Program-made: the position numbers and the translations under genes
Source of the DNA: Rhodocollybia butyracea
Lineage: Eukaryota; Basidiomycota; Agaricomycetes; Agaricales; Omphalotaceae
DNA length: 64,000 nucleotides
Direction of reading: 5' to 3'
NCBI GenBank assembly: GCA_015501585.1
Contig: JADNRY010000231.1
Location: forward strand, 1-64,000
Part shown: positions 13,220-24,040 of the stretch, piece after piece
Position numbering within the stretch: the stretch's first letter is position 1
Layout of the letters: every line of letters begins with the position of its first letter
Notes under the pieces: generated by a model
What the model was told of the DNA's origin: nothing
The model's database searches: none
Seen by the model: the letters and a program-made list of their open reading frames with translations, nothing else

Positions 13220-13310
13220 AGGCCCCAACAATCGTCAGCTTGAAGGATCAAGGTATCAACTTTGAAAGCTGTGGTTAGTAATTGTAAGCACTTGTAGCGC
13301 GTCGTGAACT
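13220..13310 (-). promoter_or_regulatory. Upstream block shared by A/B-family genes (copy 1)
   Basis: On the minus strand this block reads ACAGCTTTCAAAGTTGATAC, then a Cttgatccttcaagctgacgattgttg-like stretch. It closely matches the plus-strand blocks at about 18172-18232 and 20757-20815 upstream of the other two A/B genes. That it has a regulatory role is inferred from its conservation at the same side of each gene. Confidence 0.4.
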
Positions 13311-13333
13311 TAGTATACCTTCTACGGCAGGGA

Positions 13334-15123
13334 CGGGATACTACTGGGTAGTGCCGAGGCGGCAATCACTATGCTTGTAATACTGCTATATAAGAACTCA
13401 CCTTTATTATCTCTCTCATGCTCTTCAGCGATCAACTGCCCACGAATATGCATCCCAGGATGCCAAACAGCATTTGTATGATACACTCCATCGGGTACAC
13501 AACCTCCCCTTCTCGCCCCGCCCAATCAAAATCGATAGACTGGCATTCCCAATGAGCGTCGACGTCTTTGGCAGAGTCGGAGGAACGCAGGGGGGACCGC
13601 ACGAATCATGAAGATTCCCATGAACGAAACCAAGTTTATTTCAGACAAAGCCTCTTTGATCGTGTCCACGCAAGGCTTGAAAAATCTGTCAAACCCATCG
13701 TACGGCGTAAAGTCGTCTTCCAGCATTTTCATAACCACCCATCCACATCCACCAAGGAGATCAGGGTTGTAACTCAACAGAGCGGGAGCCAAATCAGCTT
13801 GCGCTGCGGCCTTGTGCGCATCGATTCTATATCTTCCATATTCGAATTTAACGATGAGCTCACGACTTGCATCGTCCTCTGTGCGAGCGGTGAATACCAG
13901 CCGGATTTGACTAAGGCGCTGGAGTGGGACTGTGATTCTAGAAGAGGAGTTGTATCTCGGAGCGGGTATAGGGAAATGCAACCCGGTCATGGTTGACAGC
14001 GTAATCTTTTGAGTTTTTGGTATATGGTGTGAAGGGAGCGGAAGAGACGTCGGGGGCGGACATGAATCTGATGAGGTTTGTCATGGAAGGGGTATCGAAC
14101 TGGTTGAAATAGAGTAGGGTGGAGTTCGATGTAGGTTTCCGTTGTTTGTATGGCTTGAATGTTGAATGTTTGGACCTGTAAAAGTGTAAGGCCGAAATCA
14201 GATACAAGGACTATGGTTGAAGCTTACGAATATAATGTACATACCATTGTGTATGATGAAGAGCGAGGGAAGCCTAGTTTTTCGCCCATCGCCTTTGAAC
14301 ACATCATCCGTGAGTATACGACGGGTACCTTTCAAGTAGCAAAGCACGATCTCAAACAGAGCGTCGGAGGTACTTTCTGTGAGTTCGTCTTGGACTTTGA
14401 CGAGTAATGGGGCGATTAAAAGATCCATGGCATCGTTTAGATCAACGCCCCCGTCGTTGTATAGTTTCCGAGGTTCTTCTTCGACAAGTTCAAACCGTCT
14501 AATAACGCGGATAACAACTCGTGGAATTTATGTAACCTCTTGTAGAGATTTTTATCAGCGTAACATCCTGAGAGATCGTCTCGCCATCTGTAAGCAGGAG
14601 GGGATAAATCTGAATGGAGAGGTGCAGAGGTGATATCTTGAACTGTGCGAATTCGGGTCGTAAGAGGGAAAGTGGAATGGGGTAGATGTTTTCTTGTTTA
14701 GGTCTCCCGATAGCGAGGGGTGCCGATTCGTTATCTTTTATGAAGGTAGAAGCTTGGCCACGTAGGAAGGAGAGATTCTATTTAGCTATCGTTATAGGCG
14801 GATCCGGCGGATTCTGGTCAATATATCACGCAGCTGCCTATACTGGGAGAGAGGGACGAGAAAGACACTGAAAATATGATTTCCGGGTGGAATGGGAACA
14901 GGAAGAGGCGTATACGGTAAGATTTTCTACAGAAGTGGTACCTAACAGCAATGATTTGAGGAAAAAGATGAGCGCGAATGGCGACGCACCAGAAGAGGCC
15001 ATTCCTGGATGTTCTTTGCGAATGGGGGCAATAAATGAGTACTGAGTCCCAGGTATCTACTGCAGATTGGGATGTCCTATCGCGGTGTTCGACCACTTTT
15101 CCGTCTTCGATACCTGCGAACAT
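13334..15123 (-). pseudogene. Kinase-like protein pseudogene, copy B
   Basis: This is a fuller but broken copy of the family seen at 1.9-3.5 kb. From the 5' end: EDGKVVEHRDRTSQ (15123), the block with LLIAPLLVKVQDEL (14428-14198), and a kinase-like block at 13990-13526 with LIVKFEYGRYRIDAHKAAAQ and GGCGWVVMKMLEDDFTPYD. A shifted frame then reads VHGNLHDSC at the catalytic-loop position (normally HGDxxxxN), then HWECQSIDFDWAGREGEVVYP and, after another shift, RGQLIAEEHER. The catalytic Asp (N here) and the loop Asn (C here) are both changed, and at least two frameshifts separate the blocks, so I call it a dead kinase-like gene. It lies head-to-head with the duplicated segment at 15.24-15.8 kb. 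Confidence 0.65.
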
Positions 15124-15189
15124 ATAAAGAATCTTACTCGCTGTCTGAGCAGTCTGAGTGAGAGATCGATCAACGTTGAGTCACAGTTC

Positions 15190-15830
15190 AGGTGACCGTG
15201 ACAGTAACCGTGTACCGTGATCAATTGAAGACTCGGAGGCTTGGAACGAACCTACATCACTTTCGGCCACGTTTTTTTACTCGATGAATCTGATATCCCT
15301 TAAGTTGAACCACCCAAGGCCTATTTGCACCGTAGGCAATTCATCCCTTCCATTTATCTTTCTCATGTTTTTGCAGAAAATGGGTTCCCGTCGACCCACT
15401 CCATTGTCAACTTGTTCGATTTTCCCGTCAAAATTCAACCGAGAAACCTCCCAACCGATAACATTTACGCTCGCCTCTCATTCGTCGAGATGACGCTCGA
15501 CCTGGTGATGAAACACCATTCTCTGGTAAGAGATCCTTCTTCTCTCCAACGGCCTCGAACACCAACAGGCTGGATAGTTACATGCTTCTGTGTCCACGAT
15601 ATTTTCAGCAAGTAGAATTCAGGGTGAATTTTAACATTATCAATGAGGATACGGTGAAATTGTACATACATTCTCGTTGCCCATCCGGCGTGCTTACTAA
15701 TTATTCTTATGGCAGCAGCCGAAGAAAGTCTCTCCATCTTAATCTTCCTCACAGTACGTCGAGTCTTTACGATCTTCATGAGCTTTCCCATCTCATCATC
15801 TCTGTAGGAAATCCCAATTGACCAGACGAT
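15190..15830 (+). pseudogene. Duplicated coding-like segment, copy 2 (unknown protein)
   Basis: This is the second copy of the 10.2-10.64 kb segment, preceded by a short relic of the GTGACC array at 15191-15221. The frame ENGFPSTHSIVNLFDFPVK continues with FVEMTLDLVM and then, after a shift, VEFRVNFNIINEDTVKLYIH and GSSRRKSLHLNLP (15600-15820). This extends further than copy 1. The protein is not recognised. Divergent orientation with the kinase-like pseudogene to its left suggests the two were once a bidirectionally transcribed pair. Confidence 0.4.
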
Positions 15831-16095
15831 GGCTATAATAGGAATGCATCCTCCGCCTCCTTGTTGCCACTTGTATTCTGTTTCTCTCTCGTTTTGTTCG
15901 TCGTACGAAAGTTAGTATTTACCCATCGAGTCTTAGACTCTAAGTAGGTCTTTGTCTCGATTCCTATATCTCGTTTAGTATTGCTCGCGGAGTGTCAAGT
16001 TACAATAGCAACAAGTTAATCTAACGTCCGAAAAAAAGACATTTACTTTTTAATTTTTTTTTTGACAAGTTTTAATCTTTTACGTCCGAATAAAA
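15831..16095. repeat. Duplicated AAAAAGACATTTACTT tract next to kinase-like copy 1
   Basis: ACGTCCGAA(T)AAAAAAAGACATTTACTT occurs twice, near 16024-16050 and 16081-16110, with a poly-T spacer. The corresponding tract lies once just after the stop codons of kinase-like copies 2 (about 24594) and 3 (about 27410). The duplication here coincides with loss of the C-terminal coding part of copy 1. Confidence 0.55.
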
Positions 16096-16099
16096 AAAG

Positions 16100-17784
16100 A
16101 CATTTACTTCATCGTGATGATGCCATCCATAGTCATGGATAGTCGTCGATCACAAATCGTATCCTTTTGATCCATACCTGACAGTCGTCAAAATCTTTTG
16201 AGCTTCGATCAGGATCAGGTTAAAAAGAAGGAAAGTAAGTAATAGACCACATACGTGACAGCTGAGTCCATCAGGTCATACTCTTCCAAACACTCTCCTA
16301 CGTTCTCCATGATTGCGATGGTCAGCCCAAGGGAATTGATATATAGAGTACCCAGAAGGGAAGGTATTCCTGGTACGTTCCTCATTTCCTTCAAAGCGCT
16401 AAGCTCATTACCACTGACTAGTTTGGCAACGACTCTATCATTCGCCCAGACCTTCCCCGGCTTCAGGATCTTTGGAAAGTCCAGTGGCAGATTCTCGGAC
16501 GAGTAAACCCTTAGTGAAAAAGTCAGAAATCAATGAACCCGAAATGCACGAAACTTACTGGAGATCACCGTAGACCTCTTGACCGTCAACAGTGATCCTG
16601 GTAAGATAAATCCTGTTAAAGATACTGTAGGTTGCTTCCGTGACATGGGTAAGGGCCAATTGAACTCGAGCCACCAGTCCTGCAGGTTCGACTCGCACTG
16701 TGCTTCTTCCCCGGATAAACCCATCCATTGTCGATGAAACATGCAGCAGGGCGAGAGTTTCCAAGATGAAATGACCCTGGTCAATAGTCGGGAATGAGAT
16801 CTGAGGATGGAACTGGGACAGTACAGTAGCCATCCTGGCTGGATCTGAAGACCTCCACCTTGACATATATAGAGTATTATTGACGATGTATGCGATTCGG
16901 TATAGACTGGGGTGCCCTAACCAAACTGAAACAAATTTCTTGTCATTTTGGATGTTACATGTATACGCCTGGTGTAACAAGATATCAGCACTGAATGAAT
17001 AACCAAACTGGAGACGACCTACCTGTTTAATGATTTCCCAAGCCAATTTTGTTCCCTTCATATTCACAAAATTGCCCGTTAACTCCTCAAGTGCTGCACT
17101 GTGAGATACAATGACAGGAAGTGTTTTATGTTCCCGGAGCAGGAATGGTTTTTCCTCTGGGCCGAAGACGGAGACCAGACAGAGCGTACCGTCATCAAGT
17201 ACTGTCGTCGAAAGTTGGGATACTGCTCCTATTTCACCATGTAATGGATGTGATGCTGGGTGAATAATCTCGTTGATGATATCTGCGGCTTTCACTTCAG
17301 TTCTCCCCCGTACGCCCACGGAAGCTTCATCGACCTCCTTAATAATAGGATCTGCAAAAATTACAATTCGAAAAAATCAATGCCAAGGAGCCAAAATCAC
17401 GAACCTCGTATAACACCGTGTTGTAAGCTTACTTCAATGCTGTTCCACTCGTCGCATTCATTCAGTCGAGCTACCGCGAGTGATTCGATGAATAGATCTA
17501 TCACATCTTCTACCCAGGATGGATCCCTACCCACTCCTACGAGATTGCACGATTCCGGTAATCTCTGTGAGGGTTTACTAGTAGTAGTTTCCGGTGCGGA
17601 TGCTGTGGGTATAGACTGAGAGGACAGCCCCGGTAACGTGCGGTCCAAAACTTCGAGTAAAGTACGAATGGAAGATCTCCGAGTTCCTCTTCTGTGAATC
17701 CACACACCGCCGACGTTCGTTTAATGCGAGGTATGGCGCGCGCCCAGCACAAGGCTCTCCTTCTAGAAGAGATGATAGTGCCAT
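16100..17784 (-). pseudogene. Kinase-like protein, second family, copy 1 (broken at both ends)
   Basis: The gene starts MALSSLLEGEPCAGR at 17784. It is then read in three frames in succession: that start, then TSAVCGFTEEELGDLP (about 17730-17680), then IRTLLEVLDRTLPGLSS (17670 onward). So there are two frameshifts near the N terminus. The middle is clean: exon 17340-17035, an intron ending near 16972, and exon 16971-16555 with YTCNIQNDKKFVSVWLGHP, RWRSSDPARMATVLSQFHP, IDQGHFILETLALLHVSS and ITVDGQEVYGDLQ. The next exon has VVAKLVSGNELSALKEM and GTLYINSLGLTIAIMENVGE. The catalytic exon has a 42-nt insertion with a stop before IHDYGWHHHDE and ends there. The NHAPNFV and DYG segments kept by copy 2 are deleted. 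The head-to-head neighbour is A/B copy 2. Confidence 0.65.
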
Positions 17785-17829
17785 GCCAAGAAGCGTGCGC
17801 CCCTAAAACATATCCAGCTCTCGGGGGAA

Positions 17830-18457
17830 AAAGTGGTCAAAGCGCCAGCAGGCGCTAACTTACTACTTGCGGCGGCACTACAACAACCAGCCAGCCCTGT
17901 CTACTTCTAAAGCCGAACTATGGGCGAACGAAAAGGTCCTGCTCGTATACCCGTCACTGGATCCCAGAATCCGCCCTCTTGACTCTCTTGACTAGTATAC
18001 AGATGTCAGGAAGACACGCAAGAAGACACGTCCAAGTAAATCGTTGCTCTTGACTCGAAAATGTCTGCTAACTGGAATTCCAATTATAGTTTCAAAATAG
18101 ATTTACGCCTCAGTATTCCGTTTAGTGCCAGGAGTACCACAGCAAGTTCCACGACAGATTAACGGTTACCCACAGCTTTCAAAGTTGAACCTTGATACCT
18201 CGATCCTTCGAGCTGATGATTGTTGAGGTGTGTATACGATGAGTCAACGACAACTGGGTCCATGAGAGTAAGTGAGTCAATCACGGCAATCAGCTACAGC
18301 CAATTACTTGAGCCCAGTAGCCAACGACAATTGTTGATGACCGCAGTGGCTTTTCCTGGTCCGTGTATAAGTGGCATCATTCGCGGTACTTGGTGTTTAC
18401 AGCTTTCAGCCTTTGATAAATGCATTTCTAGTGCTATTGCTCTGTCTCTGCCCCACC
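17830..18457 (+). promoter_or_regulatory. Upstream region of A/B copy 2, duplicated upstream of A/B copy 3
   Basis: This region is closely repeated at 20400-21040, so the gene and about 0.6 kb of upstream DNA were duplicated together. It includes the shared block at about 18172-18232 (CAGCTTTCAAAGTTGA...) and a TATAAG motif at 18366-18371 about 90 bp before the ATG, matched by TATAAG near 20949. The TATA assignment is by position and sequence only. Confidence 0.45.
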
Positions 18458-20241
18458 ATGAGCGAAGAGAGTGAAACCGAAACTAGCACATTTGACTAGC
18501 ACTGGCACTACTACTTCTTCATTTACCATCTATGGCCCTGGTGCGTTATCAGGTAGAGCCATTAAGAGGTTTGGGGCTGCGGTTGTGAAAGGGGTAGATG
18601 TCATTTTATACCGACTAAGGCTCACTCAAATCGAATGTATCCTCCGGGAAGGTTCACACACGACGACGAACCTGAACTTGAAGGCTCGAAAACGTCTCTA
18701 TATTGATTTATTTGAGCTTTCCCGGTCAGTGAAACTGCCCAAATTTCAAGCTAATCCCTTTTCTCACTTGCATGCCACATGTAGTTCTGTGTACAGCGTA
18801 TCGATCCGGACAAGAGCCCTCCGTCTCATCATGCGTAAAATCGGACAAATGGATTTGAAGGATATAACAGTTGCCATTGTTCACCAGTGGTCATCTAAGC
18901 GGCAAGATGATTTAAGGGAGATGTTGAAGGAGATGTTGTTCTGTATACGAATGTACAGAGAACCCAGGTACCTCTACTGATGCTAGTGCAATGACAACAT
19001 TGACAATAAGTTTTAAAGACTCATGCCAAACGTACTAGACGCACTCCGAGATGATGGATTGGCGAAATTAATATCCTGTCATCTTGTAGGACTGAACGCA
19101 TATGGTCATGGAATCCCCGAATTCGCTGGGAGCCTTGATATACTATCAACAGCAGAGTTTCGCGCTCCTTTCCTGAAATTGCTGCGCTTGATAGTTTCAT
19201 TAAGCACCAGTCCCACTATTTCGAGGGCGTTACTGGGACTTGGAATTCTTGAGTTCATAATTGAGACCTCGTTCCAAGAGGCTGGACCACGATATGAAAA
19301 CCCGGGGGAGTCATTGCTGCAGGCTATCCTAGGAAAACTCGACCCCATCCAGGATATCCACTCTATTCCATGGATCCAAGAGGTGATCAACCACAGAGTC
19401 ATGAAGTTATCTGTTCGCCCCACCCTGGAATTTAAAAGCAAGAAAGAAGCGGAGATCCAAAGGCTCTCGGCGATTGAAAATATTCTCCAAAACAAAGATT
19501 CCGGCGCTGTGACAGACCCGAACTTCAAGACACAAGAACTTTACAGTGATTTACTTGAGTGGTCTTGGTGAGTAAACTTGCTGAAATTTCATTCTGGTTC
19601 GAGTTCCATTAACTCACTCTCATACTATGCAGTCCTGGACACAGTGTATTGACTCGGGCAAGAGCCTTCCGTCTCATCATGCATAAAATCGGAAGAAGTG
19701 ATTCGGAGGATCTAGCAACTGCCATTGTTTGCTTGCCTTCATCTGATTGTCAAAATCTGTTGTGGGACATGTTCTTCTGTATACGAATATACAAAGGAAC
19801 CAGGTGCGTTTGCTTAATCTAGCACAATGATGATATTGACGATATCTCTAAAGACTCATGTCAGACGTACTCCGAAATGCATCAGCACCTTTTGGTAGTC
19901 TAACTGCATATTATCTTGCAGGACTGGATGCATATAGTCATGAAGCTTGTGGTTTTCCTCAACAAGAAGTTGATGTGCCGGTGGCGAGAGCAGTATTTCG
20001 CACTCCTTTCCTGATGTCATTGCGGTCGATGGTTATGTTAAGTACCAGTCCCATTTTTTCGAGGGTGCTGCTGGGGCTTGAGATCCTTGAGTTCATACTT
20101 GAGACCTCGTTCCAAGAGGTTGGGTCACAGTATGAAGGTTTAGGGCTATCACTACTGCAGGTCATTCTAGAAAAACTCGACCCCGTTCAAGATATCTATT
20201 ATATTTCGCAGATCCAACCGTCGATTGACTGCAGAGTATAG
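18458..20241 (+). pseudogene. A/B modular repeat protein, copy 2 (N-terminal frameshift)
   Basis: This copy has a leader plus four modules. The ATG at 18458 opens MSEESETETSTF and then hits a stop, because about 2 nt are missing relative to copy 3 (ACATTTGAC against ACCATTTTGAC). After that point the frame is open: leader, intron 18725-18784, A1 (SVYSVSIRTRALRLIMRKIG ending CIRMYREPR), B1 (19021-19569, PNVLDALRDDGLAKL, LGKLDPIQDIHSI, DLLEWS), A2 (19633-19800, LTRARAFRLIMHKIGRSDSE, FFCIRIYKGTR) and terminal B2 ending CRV at 20241. The splice sites of each module are GT-AG and keep phase. An internal start could give a shorter protein; otherwise the gene is dead. The function is unknown. Confidence 0.55.
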
Positions 20242-20279
20242 AATCATGCCTTACCATGTTAATTTGACTGTCTGTCTCC

Positions 20280-20375
20280 TGGGGAAAGGAGATTCAAAGG
20301 CTCAAAATAAGTAGGCTTGGAACCTCTGGGGTGACTGCGAACCTGAACTTAGAAGCTCAACAACCCCATATCAAG
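20280..20375 (+). pseudogene. Relic of a further B-module tail after A/B copy 2
   Basis: Just after the stop of copy 2 the sequence still reads EIQRLKISRLGTSGVTANL. This resembles the end of a non-terminal B module (EIQRLSAIENILQNKDSGAV in B1). The gene apparently once continued into more modules and was shortened by a new stop. A similar relic, in reverse orientation, lies downstream of copy 1 near 10960-11000. Confidence 0.4.
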
Positions 20376-20754
20376 CTCCTCCGGGCTAGGGAAAAGCGGT
20401 CAAAGCGCTAACTTACTACTTGGGGCGGCACCGAGACCTTCTGCGGCGCTACAGCGACCAGCCCTGCCTAAGTACTTCTAAAGCCGAACTATGCGCATAC
20501 GAAAAGGTCTTGCCGCTCGTATACCCATCAGATTCCAGAATCCACCTCTTAACTCTCTTGACTAGCATACTTAGTACAGGTGTCAGGAAGACAGGCCCAA
20601 GCAAATCGTTGCTCGTGACTCGGAAATGTTTGCCAACTGGAATATCAATTGTAGTTTCAAAATGAATTCCCGCCTCAGTAATGATCCCGTTTAGTGCCAG
20701 AAGGTGTTCCACAGCATATTCCACGACACGCTACAAGCGCTTACTAACGATTAC

Positions 20755-21040
20755 CCACAGCTTTCAAAGTTGATACATTGATTCATCGAACTGATGATTG
20801 TTGGACAATGAGATATGATGAGTCACTGACAGCACTGGCGAGGGTCCGAAGTGAGAGTCAGTGACGGCAATCAGCCACAACCAACCACTTTCATTAGCCC
20901 AGTGTCCACCAACAATTGTTGATGACCGCAGTGACTTCTCCTGGTCCGTATAAGTGGCATCATTCGCGGTACTTGGTGTTTACAGCTTTCAGCCTTTGAT
21001 AAATGCATTTCTGGTGCTATTGCTCTGTCTCTGCCCCACC
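20755..21040 (+). promoter_or_regulatory. Upstream region of A/B copy 3
   Basis: This repeats the region before copy 2. It has the CAGCTTTCAAAGTTGATACATT block, the CCGCAGTGACTTCTCCTGGTCC stretch and a TATAAG motif near 20949. The sequence between the TATA-like motif and the ATG at 21041 is nearly identical to that before 18458. Confidence 0.4.
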
Positions 21041-23678
21041 ATGAGCGAAGAGAGCGAAACGGAAACTGGCACCATTTTGACTAGCACTGGGACTACTACT
21101 TCTTCATTTACCATCTATGGCCCTGGTGCGCTATCAGGTAAAGCCATTAAGAGGTTTGGGGCTGCGGTTGTGAAACGGGTGGATGTCATTGTATACCGAC
21201 TAAGGCTAACTCAAATCGAATCTACTCTCCGGGAAGGTTCAGACACGATGACGAACCTGAACTTGAAGGCTCGAAAACGTCTCTATCTTGATTTATTTGA
21301 GCTTTCCCGGTCAGTGAACTTCAAGCCCATATTTCATTCTAATTCCTTTTCTCACTTGCATGCTGCATGTAGTTCTGTGTACAGCGTATCGATCCAGACA
21401 AGGGCCCTCCGTCTCATCATGCGTAAAGTTGGAGAAATGGATTTGAAGGATATAACCGCTGCCATTGTTCACCTATGGTCATCTGAGCGGCAAGATGATT
21501 TGAGGGGGATGTTGAAGGAGATGTTGCTCTGTGTACGAATGTACAGGGAACCCAGGTACATTTACTGATACTAGCGCGATAACTTTATTGACAATAAGTT
21601 TCAAAGACTCACAGTGCCAAACGTACTAGATGCACTCCGACATGATGAATCGGCGGAACTAAAACCATATCATCTAGATGGACTAGATGCATATCATCTT
21701 GCAGGACTTGATGCGTATGGTCATGGAATCTTCGAGTTTGCTCAGGGTGTTGATATATCAAGAGCAGAATTTCGCGCTCCTTTCCTGAAATTACTGCACT
21801 TGATGGTTTCATTGAGCAACAGTCCCACCATTTCGAGGGTGTTACTGGGGCTTGAAATCCTGGAGTTCATAATTGAAGCCTCGTTTCAAGAGGCTGAGCC
21901 ACAATACGAAGACCCAGGGGAGTTACTTCTGCAGGCCATACTAGAAAAACTCAACCCCATCCAGGATATCGATTCTATTTCACGGATACAAGGGTTGATC
22001 GACCAAAGAGTAGTCATGAAGTCAACTGTTTACGACAAAGTTGAACTTAAAGTAGGGGTCCAGAAGCTCTCGATGATCAAATATATTCTCCAACTCAAAG
22101 ATGAGTCCGGTGCTGTGACAACCCCGAACACACAAAAACTTTACAATGATTTACTTGAGTGGTCTCGGTAAGTAAACTTCCTTAAATTTCATTTGATTCA
22201 ATTCACTCTAATGCTACATATAGTTTTAAGTACAATGTATCGATTCGGACAAGAGCCTTTCATCTCATTATGCGCAACATTGGAAGAAGAGATTCAAAGG
22301 ATCTCGCAACTGCCATTGTTCACCTGCCTTCATCGCTGTGTCGAGATCTGTTGTGGGATATGTTCTGCTGTATACGAATGTACAGGTACGTTTGTTGAAT
22401 CTGACGCAATAATTGATATTTACAATATGTATCTCTAAAGACCCATGTCAGACGAACTAGAGCTACTTCGAAATGACGAATCAGCACCTCTAATGTCCTA
22501 TTATCTTGCAGGACTGGATGCATATGGTGATGAAGCTTGTGGATTCTCTCAACAAAAAGTTGGTGTACCAACAGCGGTATTTCGTGCTCCTTTCCTGATA
22601 TCACTGCACTCAATGGTTTCGTTAAGTACCAGTCCCACTTTTTCGAGAGTGCTACTGGGGCTTGAAATCCTCGAGTTCATAATTGAAGAGCGCATAAATG
22701 AAACCTCATTTCGGAAGATTGGGCCACAGTATGATGATCCTGGGGAGTCACTGCTGCAGGCTATCCTAGGAAAACTCGACCCCATACAGGATATCCACTC
22801 TATTTCACGGATCCAAGATTTGATTCAAGAGTTGATCGACTACAGAGTAGCCATACAGTCTACTGTTCGCCCTGAAGTGGAATTTAAAGCAGTGGGGATC
22901 CAGAGGCTCTCGGTAATTGAAAATATTCTGGAACAAAAAGAGTCCAGCGCCGTGACAAACCCAAACTTCAAGACACAAAAACTTTGTAGTGATTTACTTG
23001 AGTGGTCTCGGTATTGAAATTTCATTTTGATTCTATTAATAACTCACTCTCATGCTATATATGCAGCCCCGGGTACAGTGTATTGACTCGGGCAAGAGCC
23101 TTCCGTCTCATCATGCACAAATCGGAAGATGGGATTCAGAGGATCTAGCAACTGCCATTGTTCATTTGCCTTCATCTGAGTGTCATAATCTGTTGTGGGA
23201 TATGTTCTTCTGTATACAAATGTACAAAGAAACTAGGTGTGTTGACTTAATCTAGTTAGTGCAATGATGATATTGACAATATTTCTGAAGACTCATGCCA
23301 GATGTACTCCAAAATACATCAGCGTCTTTTAGTAGTCTAACAGCCTATTATCTTGCAGGATTGGATGCATATAGTCATGAAGCTTGTGGTTTTCCTCAAC
23401 AAGAAGTCGATGTACCGAGAGCAGTATTTCGTGCTCCTTTCCTGATGTCACTGCGCCTGATGGTTATGTTAAGTACCAGTCCCATTTTTTCGAGGGTGCT
23501 ACTGGGGCTTGAGATCCTTGAGTTCATATTTGAAACCTCGTTCCAAGAGGTTGGGTCACAGTATGAAGTTTTGGGAGTGTCGCTACTGCAGGTCATCCTA
23601 GGAAAACTTGACCCTATTCAAGATTTCTATTATATTTCACAGATCCAATCATTGTTGGATTTTCGTAATGTTATGTAG
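21041..23678 (+). CDS. A/B modular repeat protein, copy 3 (longest array; one frameshift)
   Basis: This is the longest member, with a leader plus A1-B1-A2-B2-A3-B3. It starts at the ATG at 21041 (MSEESETETGTILTSTGTTT). Intron 1 is 21310-21372 (63 nt, no in-frame stop). A1 ends LLCVRMYREPR near 21554. B1 is 21608-22168 and contains an in-frame expansion, LDGLDAYHLAGLDAYGHG. A2 (about 22224-22385) has SIRTRAFHLIMRNIGRRDSK. B2 (22441-23011) has an insertion EERINETSF and FKAVGIQRLSVIENILEQKE. A3 (23067-23236) has a 1-nt contraction in an A run (CACAAATCGG against CATAAAATCGG in copy 2), which shifts the frame. B3 (23292-23678) is intact to its stop. Without the A3 indel the gene would be open throughout, so it may be functional if that is a sequencing error. 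Function and localisation are unknown; no signal peptide or membrane helix is evident. Confidence 0.6.
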
Positions 23679-23899
23679 GAACAGAACTGTAGTCAGCAGC
23701 CGTTTGTCTCTCTCTCTCTTCTGACCATCACAGAGAGGACAACTGGAATACACTTGTTGCTGTCTGTTTTACCCAAGATTTTACCTCAGGTCAGAAAAGC
23801 GTGAAGGTAGTAGTATCATCAACTTGAGTTAGTGTCTTTCGGTGCGTATCGTATTATATCTAACTACTCTGACTTTATCTCTCTATTTTTTTTTTGTTA

Positions 23900-24040
23900 C
23901 TAGATCCCCCACCCGTCTCTTGGGGCCATTGCCAGCACTATTGACAGAACTCGACTGTCCACCTATGAACATGCCTTCTGGCGTGGCAACTTGTACATGA
24001 ACCACACCGACGTTGTGTAAACTTTTATCGATCACCGTCG
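23900..24040 (+). pseudogene. Degenerate fragment of V-ATPase subunit a gene (fragment 1)
   Basis: [28 protein letters not shown] followed by a stop aligns with [30 protein letters not shown] in the intact gene (31000-31090). The upstream CCACCCGTCTCTT matches the end of the intron before that exon (CTCACCCGTCTTTCAG), so the copy came from genomic DNA, not from a spliced transcript. No other part of the gene is recognisable around it. Confidence 0.8.
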
